The position numbers and the translations under genes are program-made. A stretch of 42,332 bases of DNA, from assembly GCA_016210485.1 (NCBI GenBank), contig JACQUD010000002.1, forward strand, positions 1 to 42,332, written 5' to 3'. Shown piece by piece: positions 36,216-42,332 of this stretch; the stretch's first letter is position 1, and each line of letters starts with the position of its first letter. This stretch comes from Chloroflexota bacterium (GTDB lineage: Bacteria; Chloroflexota; Dehalococcoidia; JACQUD01). The notes under the pieces were generated by a model. The model was not told where the DNA came from. It searched no databases and worked only from the letters and a program-made list of their open reading frames with translations.

Positions 36216-36968
36216 TCAGTGCATATAGGTCCCACCGCTGATGCAGAGGGTCTCGCCGGTTATATGTTCAGCCTCATCGGAGGCCAGGAACAATATGGCG
36301 TTGGCCACATCTTGGGGCTGGCCCAGCCGGCCCGTGATGGCTTCCTTATGCCACTGCTGGATGGTCTCTGGAGGGTAGATCCGGGTCAGGAAGTCGTTCC
36401 AGGTTATTCCTGGAGCTACGGCGTTGACGGTGATGCCTTGTCGAGCTGTCTCCCGGGCCAGGCTTTTGGTAAAAGCTATGATGGCAGCCTTGGCTGCGCA
36501 GTAATGGGCTTGGTCAGCCTCCCCTATCCAGGCATAGATGGAAGAGAGATTGATAATGCGACCGAACTTCTGGGCTGTCATGGTGGGTAGGACGGCCCGA
36601 CAACAGTGAAAGGTCCCCCGGAGGCAGACGTTCATCACCGAGTCCCAAATCTCGTCGGTCATATCGGCTACAGGGGAGAGGCGGTTTGTCCCAGCATTGT
36701 TCACCAGGATATCTATCCTGCCGAGCTGCTCTACGGTCTGTTTGACCAGGTCCTCCACCTGCTTGGCATCAGCTACGTTGCATACGATGCCCAGGGTGCG
36801 CTGTCCTGTGGTGGCTTGAATATCCTGAGCTATCTGGGCCGTCCGTCCGGGATGGACATCGCTCACCACCACAGAAGCCCCTTCCCTGGCGAAGGTGCGG
36901 GCTACAGCCTGGCCGATGCCTGCCCCCGCCGCTGCAGTAACAATAGCCACCTTGCCTTTCAGTCGCAT
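36216..36968 (-). CDS. SDR family oxidoreductase
   Basis: MRLKGKVAIVTAAAGAGIGQAVARTFAREGASVVVSD, ILVNNAGTNR, YCAAKAAIIAFTKSLA. Confidence 0.94.
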   Translation of the reverse strand: MRLKGKVAIVTAAAGAGIGQAVARTFAREGASVVVSDVHPGRTAQIAQDIQATTGQRTLGIVCNVADAKQVEDLVKQTVEQLGRIDILVNNAGTNRLSPVADMTDEIWDSVMNVCLRGTFHCCRAVLPTMTAQKFGRIINLSSIYAWIGEADQAHYCAAKAAIIAFTKSLARETARQGITVNAVAPGITWNDFLTRIYPPETIQQWHKEAITGRLGQPQDVANAILFLASDEAEHITGETLCISGGTYMH

Positions 36969-37037
36969 ATATGCCCTCCTCAATCCCTACACTATTGGAC
37001 ATGGGCCTGGCTTTGTCAATCAGAATTAGTGGAAGCC

Positions 37038-38912
37038 TCAGCGATAGCTTTGCGCCTGCAGGGTGAAAAGGTGGGCATAGGTTCCGCCTTTGGCCAGCAG
37101 CTCGGCGTGGCTTCCCACCTCGGTGACGCGGCCAGCCTCCAGCACCACGATGCGGCCGGCCATGCGCACCGTGGAGAAACGGTGGGAGATGAGCACCGCC
37201 GTCTTGCCCTGCGTCAGCTCGCCGAAACGCCGGAATATCTCGTATTCCGCCTCAGCATCGAGGCTGGCCGTAGGCTCATCCAGTACCAGCACCTCGGCGT
37301 CCCGCATGAAGGCCCGGGCCAGGGCTACCTTCTGCCACTCGCCCCGGGATAGCTCCTGCCCCGTATCAAAGCGTCGTCCCAGCACCGTCTCGTAGCCCTC
37401 GGCCAGCCTTTCGATGACAGGGTGCGCCCCGCCCTTCCGGGAAGCCTCCACCACCCGCGGCCTGTCCTCCACCGCCTCTATCTTTCCGAATCCTACGTTC
37501 TCCCTGGCCGCCAGATGGTATTGGACGAAGTCCTGGAAGATGACTCCGATGCACCGGCGCAGGCTGTCCACATCGTATTCTTTCAGGTCCACCCCATCCA
37601 GCAGTATCTGCCCTTCCGTAGGGTCGTAGAGACGAGTGAGCAGCTTGACCAGAGTGGTCTTGCCAGCGCCGTTGAGCCCCACCAGGGCTACCTTTTCCCC
37701 GGTCAGGATGCTCAGATTGATCTCCCGCAAACTCCAAGCCTCGTTTCCGGGATAGCGAAAGGATACATTCCGGAACTCAAAACCCTGGCGGATGGGAGAG
37801 GGCGCTGGTCGCCCCGGGGCCGGCGCCGACATCTCCGGTGTCAGAGCCAGATAGCCGAAGAGGTTGTTCAGGAAGAGGTTATTCTCATAGAAGCGACCCA
37901 GTCCTTCGAATAAAGAGCGGAAGGAGGACTGCGTCTGACGGAAGACGACGATGTACATGGTCATGTCGCCCAGGGTAATGGCCGCGGCCAGCGTCCGCCA
38001 CAAAATCCAGGCATAGCTACCGTAATAGCTGAGGGTGGAGAAAAGGCCCAAGGCCAAGCTGACCACCGTCCGGCGCACGGCGATGGCCCGGTCCTCAATG
38101 TAGTATCTCCAAAAGAGGTTGTGATACCGGTCCAACAGGGGTTCCCCCAGGCTAAATAACTTCATCTCCTTAGCGCTCTCGTGTGTGGTCAGCAGTTCCT
38201 CCAGGTAGTTCATGCGGCGGGCCTCTGGCGCCCACCAGGAGACCACCTTGAAAGAGAGGCGAGAATACCTGGACTGGGCGATGAAGGTGGGCACGGCGGC
38301 ACCGAAGAGGATGAGGGCCAGCCAGGGGCTGAAACGCATCACCAGAGCAGCCATGGAAAGGAGGGTGATAACGTTCTGCACCAGGAGGAAGCCTTCGTTG
38401 ACGATGCGCACGGCATTCCAGTCGGCCTCCCGGCGGGCATTCTGCAACTTATCGTAGAAGTGGGCGTCCTCGAAGAAACGCAGATCGAGGGTAAGCGCCT
38501 TGCGAATGATGAGGGTATTGACATGGTTGACAAGCTGCGCGTGCAGCAGGTGCTCGGCCAGAGAGCGGAGCTGCCCTGCGACGGCCCCCACGAAGATCAG
38601 GCCGAACTCTATCCCCAGGTAGGGCATGACGTGGGCGAACCCCTGGCCCGGGGATAGCCCCTGGCGGATAGAAGAAACGACGCTATCGACGATGAGTTTG
38701 GCTACCCAGGCCTGGGCGGCGGGCAGAAACGCCGATAGCACCGTCACAGTGGCCATAGCCAGTGCCTCCAGCCGGCCGCATTCCCACACCAGCCGGAAGG
38801 CTCGAGGGGTGTTTCCGAAGGTCTGCCACACCTCTCGGGCCTGCCCTCGCCAGCTAGACCCCTCTTTGCCCATCGTTCGGCGGCCCCGGAGCCGCCGATA
38901 CAGGTTGAACAT
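37038..38912 (-). CDS. ABC transporter, fused permease/ATPase
   Basis: Walker A VALVGLNGAGKTTLVKLL, signature LSRGEWQKVALARAF, Walker B VLVLDEPTASLD, N-terminal TM domain. Confidence 0.95.
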   Translation of the reverse strand: MFNLYRRLRGRRTMGKEGSSWRGQAREVWQTFGNTPRAFRLVWECGRLEALAMATVTVLSAFLPAAQAWVAKLIVDSVVSSIRQGLSPGQGFAHVMPYLGIEFGLIFVGAVAGQLRSLAEHLLHAQLVNHVNTLIIRKALTLDLRFFEDAHFYDKLQNARREADWNAVRIVNEGFLLVQNVITLLSMAALVMRFSPWLALILFGAAVPTFIAQSRYSRLSFKVVSWWAPEARRMNYLEELLTTHESAKEMKLFSLGEPLLDRYHNLFWRYYIEDRAIAVRRTVVSLALGLFSTLSYYGSYAWILWRTLAAAITLGDMTMYIVVFRQTQSSFRSLFEGLGRFYENNLFLNNLFGYLALTPEMSAPAPGRPAPSPIRQGFEFRNVSFRYPGNEAWSLREINLSILTGEKVALVGLNGAGKTTLVKLLTRLYDPTEGQILLDGVDLKEYDVDSLRRCIGVIFQDFVQYHLAARENVGFGKIEAVEDRPRVVEASRKGGAHPVIERLAEGYETVLGRRFDTGQELSRGEWQKVALARAFMRDAEVLVLDEPTASLDAEAEYEIFRRFGELTQGKTAVLISHRFSTVRMAGRIVVLEAGRVTEVGSHAELLAKGGTYAHLFTLQAQSYR

Positions 38913-38970
38913 GGGTTCGTGCCCTTTCTTCCACTACGATTTTACATTGCTCAGCGGCGCGCTGCATTCC

Positions 38971-38999
38971 TTGACAGGGTTCGTGCCTCACCCTATCAT
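38971..38999 (+). promoter_or_regulatory. tRNA-Met promoter
   Basis: TTGACA (38971-38976), 17-nt spacer, TATCAT (38994-38999). Confidence 0.65.
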
Positions 39000-39017
39000 G
39001 AAATCAGCGACCTTTGG

Positions 39018-39089
39018 GGCAGCGTAGCTCAGTGGTAGAGCAGGGGACTCATAAGCCCTTGGTCGGGGGTTCAAATCCCTCCGCTGTCA
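39018..39089 (+). tRNA. tRNA-Met (CAT)
   Basis: GGCAGCG/CGCTGTC acceptor stem, D-arm GCTCAGTGGTAGAGC, anticodon loop CTCATAA, T-arm CGGGGGTTCAAATCCCTCCG; CCA not encoded; T-run follows. Confidence 0.95.
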
Positions 39090-39146
39090 CTTTTTGTTTC
39101 CGTTTCGGAATCAATGCAGTCTTTCAACCAGCGACAGCCTGTCCTC

Positions 39147-39350
39147 TCAGTCTTTGGTCTCATAGGCCACCACACGCAGGACGCCGATGGTGGCCCCGGT
39201 GCTGTCAGTGGTGGCGACATCGGAGACGGAGACGAGCCGGGTCGCATTGTTCTGAGCGAGAAACTGGGAAACTTCTTCGTCCAGGCGCGCCAGTTCTCGG
39301 GCGGTCTGGAGGACCTTGAGGGGTGTGCTGAAGGTCTTTATTCTGAGCAT
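39147..39350 (-). CDS. hypothetical small protein (67 aa)
   Basis: MLRIKTFSTPLKVLQTARELARLDEEVSQFLAQNNATRLVSVSDVATTDSTGATIGVLRVVAYETKD; intergenic, own start. Confidence 0.55.
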   Translation of the reverse strand: MLRIKTFSTPLKVLQTARELARLDEEVSQFLAQNNATRLVSVSDVATTDSTGATIGVLRVVAYETKD

Positions 39351-39442
39351 TGCTTTGTCCCCCCTATTTTAGTGGTCGGCAAAGGTTTCACCCATCCCAA
39401 CGAGTTCATCTCAGTATACCCGAAAGGTCGGGACAGGGGAAG

Positions 39443-39643
39443 CTAGGCTTTCTCCCTCTGCTTGGGCGGGCAGGGGACATCGGCGTAGGAGCAGAAGACG
39501 CAGCAGTCGCCGGGCTTGGGTCGGAGCACAGTCTTGCAGCTAACACATTGATAGAAGAACTGGCAGGCGTCCGTGGGCATGTCCGCTTCCTGGACGGCTC
39601 CGCACTGGGGGCAGGTAAGCCTGGCCCTGGTTACGATTTCCAT
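39443..39643 (-). CDS. Cys-rich zinc-ribbon-like small protein
   Basis: LTCPQCGAV...YQCVSCKTVLRPKPGDCCVFCSYADVPCPP, multiple CxxC pairs. Confidence 0.75.
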   Translation of the reverse strand: MEIVTRARLTCPQCGAVQEADMPTDACQFFYQCVSCKTVLRPKPGDCCVFCSYADVPCPPKQREKA

Positions 39644-39666
39644 TATTCACCATCCATCATGGGCAT

Positions 39667-40533
39667 CTAGTTAGCACTTCGCATACTTGCAGGCTTTGAT
39701 GCCAAAGATGTGTGCTTTTTGCGATCAGGGAAAACTAGTGAAATGACGTATCTTGGATCCCGACCAAAAGCCTTCGACTCTATATAGAAAGGGCGCGCGA
39801 CGCTACCAAGGGGAAAGCTTTCAAAACCACCTACCATCAAGTTGGTTTCGAGGGCACGGGACACGCTGGAATTGGGCTTTGGAGCAATAAGTTTAGGTAT
39901 GCCGTAAGGAGAACTTGGTAGCTCAAGCTCATCTGCATTATCAACTGCCAATATGAGACAAGGTTTCTCTTTGCGCCATCCCCGCCGTTGGGCCTTCCGC
40001 CAATAGAGGGCGATGCAAGGTTCTGGACACATTTCGGCAATCCGTATAGCGGTAGCAAGAACGGAGGTGTAGAAGATCTTTGCCAATGAAGAAATAGAAG
40101 TCACCGATGCACCAAGACTGAGCAAGGCGTTTCTAAAAGGTAATTCAGGCATAAGAAGTTCTGCCGCTATCCGGTTGCAAAGCTTTTCAGCAAAATGTGC
40201 TTCCCCTGACGCGTTTACGGAACGAAATTTGGGTACTGCAATTTGGGATTCATTTATGATCCTATTAAGAATCAGATGGCCAATCTCGTGTGCGCAGGAA
40301 AAGTTTTGCCTTACCGGATGGTGCTTCTCGTTTACTTTAATTCTATACCCGTCTTTCATCGGCAAGAGCAAAGCATCGAGTTCGCCAAGGTCTTCTCGGA
40401 TACTTTCTATGCCAAGTAGAGCCGCGTACTCATTTGCCAGAAAAGGGGGCTTGACTGACTGCCGAGTTTCTACTAGGCGTTCAAAGGCGTTCTGCGTTTG
40501 TTTCCTCGCAACATTGAGCAAGGTACCATTCAC
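39667..40533 (-). CDS. ImmA/IrrE family metallo-endopeptidase
   Basis: FSCAHEIGHLILNRII (HExxH) with the N-terminal region of COG2856-type proteins. Confidence 0.9.
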   Translation of the reverse strand: MNGTLLNVARKQTQNAFERLVETRQSVKPPFLANEYAALLGIESIREDLGELDALLLPMKDGYRIKVNEKHHPVRQNFSCAHEIGHLILNRIINESQIAVPKFRSVNASGEAHFAEKLCNRIAAELLMPELPFRNALLSLGASVTSISSLAKIFYTSVLATAIRIAEMCPEPCIALYWRKAQRRGWRKEKPCLILAVDNADELELPSSPYGIPKLIAPKPNSSVSRALETNLMVGGFESFPLGSVARPFYIESKAFGRDPRYVISLVFPDRKKHTSLASKPASMRSAN

Positions 40534-40841
40534 TAATAATTCCTCCCCAGTTCCTCTGGCTGTGGAGTTAACTCATAAATGCCCAGGAGTTCATCGTCTG
40601 ACAGATGGCTGAGGTCGCCAAAGTCTCGTCCCCTCCTGTAATACCGCCCACCAGCTGCCACTGCCTTGAACAGATCCTCTTTTTGGTGTCGACTAAGGGG
40701 GTTTTGTAACTGCCCGCTAATCAGCCCCGACACGAAAGATCCCGGCAGCCTAGCCATTTCTGCCAACTGTCCACCAGTCTTCCCCATTACCTCAAGATGT
40801 CGTCTGGTGGCCTTTGCCCATCTCTCGGTGTCACTTTTCAT
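40533..40841 (-). CDS. HTH/XRE-like small protein paired with ImmA/IrrE protease
   Basis: KTGGQLAEMARLPGSFVSGLISGQLQNPLSRHQKEDLFKAVA resembles an HTH; stop overlaps the protease start at 40533. Confidence 0.65.
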   Translation of the reverse strand: MKSDTERWAKATRRHLEVMGKTGGQLAEMARLPGSFVSGLISGQLQNPLSRHQKEDLFKAVAAGGRYYRRGRDFGDLSHLSDDELLGIYELTPQPEELGRNY

Positions 40842-40855
40842 ATGTTACAACCATC

Positions 40856-42332
40856 TCAGCACTTGGTATAGCCGCAGGAGCGGCAGACGTAGCAGCCCTC
40901 CTGGTAGACCAGCAAACTGGAGCACTCGGGGCACTGGCCCGCCAGATTGATGAAGCGCCCCGATATGTCTGAGGAGGCGTCTTGGGGGGACGAGAGAGCC
41001 ACGGTCGGTTCGGCAAGCTCACGATGTAGCTCGGACACTTTGTTGCCCTGACCTCCGTTCCCCTCCAGGTAACGTCCCAGGACGCTCCCCAGGGCATCGG
41101 GGCAGGAGAGGACGGCCTGGCCCTGGTCCCAGGCGATGGAGGGGCAGCGGATGGCCCGAAGCTGGCCCACGATGGAATCGGGGTCTATGCCGGAGCGCAG
41201 GGCCAGGGAGATGAGGCGGCTGGTAGCCTCCCCCTGGGCGGCGGCGCAGCCGCCCGCCTTCCCCAGGTGGGAGAAGACCTCGCACAGACGTCCCTCCTCG
41301 TCGGAGTTCACGGTGACGTAGAGATTGCCGCAGCCGGTAACTACTTTGTGGGTCTGGCCCCGGGTGACGATGGGGCGCTGGCGAGGCTGGATGCGGGTTG
41401 GAGCCGGCGCTGTCGCCTTCTCTTTCTTCTCGCCCTGACCCTGGGGCACGCTCAGCACCTGGCGGTCTCGGCTGCGGTCCCGGTAGATGGTGATGCCCTT
41501 GCACCCCTCGCGGTAGGCCAGCATGTAGGCCTTCTCCACATCCTCCACAGTGGCGTCGTGGGGGAAGTTGATAGTCTTGGACACGGCGTTATCGGTGTGG
41601 CGCTGGAAGGCGGCCTGCATCCGGACGTGCCACTCCGGCGAGATGTCGTGGGCGGTAACGAAGAGCCGCTTCACATCCTCGGGGATGCCCTCTATCTCCC
41701 GGGCGCAGCCCTTCTCCGACAGCTCCTTCATCAGCCCCTCGGAGTGGAAGCCCCGGGCCTGCGCTACCTCCTGGAACAGGGGATGGACCTCGATGAGCTG
41801 GTCGTTGTCCAGGATGTTGCGGACGTAGCTCAGGGCGAAGAGAGGCTCGATGCCTGAGGAGCACCCGGCGATGATGCTTAGGGTGCCCGTGGGGGCGATG
41901 GTGGTGCGGGTAGCGTTGCGCAGGAGCTCGCCGCCATCGTAGATGCTCCCCCGAAAGGCGGGGAAGGAGCCCCGCTCCTCGGCCAGGGCCGCCGAGGCCT
42001 TCCTGGCCCTTTCGTTGATGAAGCGCATGATATCCTCGCTCGTCTCCAGGGCCTGCTGGGAGTCGTAGGGGATGTCCAGCAGGATGAGCATGTCGGCGAA
42101 GCCCATGACCCCCAGGCCGATCTTTCGGTTGGCCTTGGTCATCCGGTCTATCTGGGCGATGGGGAAGCGGCTCATATCTATGACGTTGTCTAGGAAGCGC
42201 ACTGCCACGTCCACCGTCTCCTCCAGCTTCTTCCAGTCCATCTCCCAGTGGCCCCTCTTTAGTCGAAGCATCTTGGCCAGGTTGATGGAGCCCAGGTTGC
42301 AGGACTCGTAGGGTAGGAGGGGCTGCTCCCCG
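40856..42332 (-). CDS. nrdJ: adenosylcobalamin-dependent (class II) ribonucleotide reductase, 3' part (runs off window)
   Basis: Frame is open to the window edge (...ESCNLGSINLAKMLRLKRGHWEMDWKKLEETVDVAVRFLDNVID), TRTTIAPTGTLSIIAGCSSGIEPLFAL, KTINFPHDATVEDVEKAYMLAYREGCKGITIYRDRSR, C-terminal CPECSSLLVYQEGCYVCRSCGYTKC. Confidence 0.95.
   Translation of the reverse strand, partial: GEQPLLPYESCNLGSINLAKMLRLKRGHWEMDWKKLEETVDVAVRFLDNVIDMSRFPIAQIDRMTKANRKIGLGVMGFADMLILLDIPYDSQQALETSEDIMRFINERARKASAALAEERGSFPAFRGSIYDGGELLRNATRTTIAPTGTLSIIAGCSSGIEPLFALSYVRNILDNDQLIEVHPLFQEVAQARGFHSEGLMKELSEKGCAREIEGIPEDVKRLFVTAHDISPEWHVRMQAAFQRHTDNAVSKTINFPHDATVEDVEKAYMLAYREGCKGITIYRDRSRDRQVLSVPQGQGEKKEKATAPAPTRIQPRQRPIVTRGQTHKVVTGCGNLYVTVNSDEEGRLCEVFSHLGKAGGCAAAQGEATSRLISLALRSGIDPDSIVGQLRAIRCPSIAWDQGQAVLSCPDALGSVLGRYLEGNGGQGNKVSELHRELAEPTVALSSPQDASSDISGRFINLAGQCPECSSLLVYQEGCYVCRSCGYTKC

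Noticed and set aside
38212-38657. Plus-strand ORFs over the ABC transporter permease
   Set aside because: ABC exporter frame is complete with Walker A, signature and Walker B motifs on the minus strand.

Overview
The window is a gene-dense bacterial chromosome segment. Gene content and order suggest a Dehalococcoidia/SAR202-like Chloroflexota, but this is inference and no marker phylogeny was run. Five near-identical large acyl-CoA dehydrogenase (ACAD) paralogs plus one smaller ACAD flank a pyrG-transaldolase-rho housekeeping block in inverted orientation (1-12.2 kb). Next come metV, a lamin-tail lipoprotein and metF. A long minus-strand run follows: purF-purM-[4Fe-4S ferredoxin-aldehyde:ferredoxin oxidoreductase]-purH-GalT-like-GT2-MFS-coaX-coaBC-metF. 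The remainder holds a TauE/SafE permease, a CoA-transferase, a solitary Ser/Thr kinase islet, a second AOR with a MoaD-like protein, a cupin, an orphan Fe-S RecB/Cas4-like nuclease, an SDR, an ABC exporter, tRNA-Met(CAT), an HTH/ImmA-IrrE pair and the 3' part of nrdJ. No CRISPR array, rRNA, transposase or integrase was seen. The points most worth a second look are: (i) a perfect TTGACA-N17-TATAAT promoter driving a degenerate tRNA-like RNA near 27.1 kb; (ii) the ACAD array, with a hypervariable internal segment and no canonical EGTSEIQ-type catalytic motif; (iii) the kinase islet next to a tRNA 3'-end fragment that resembles an att site; (iv) a structured pyrG leader with mutually exclusive hairpins.
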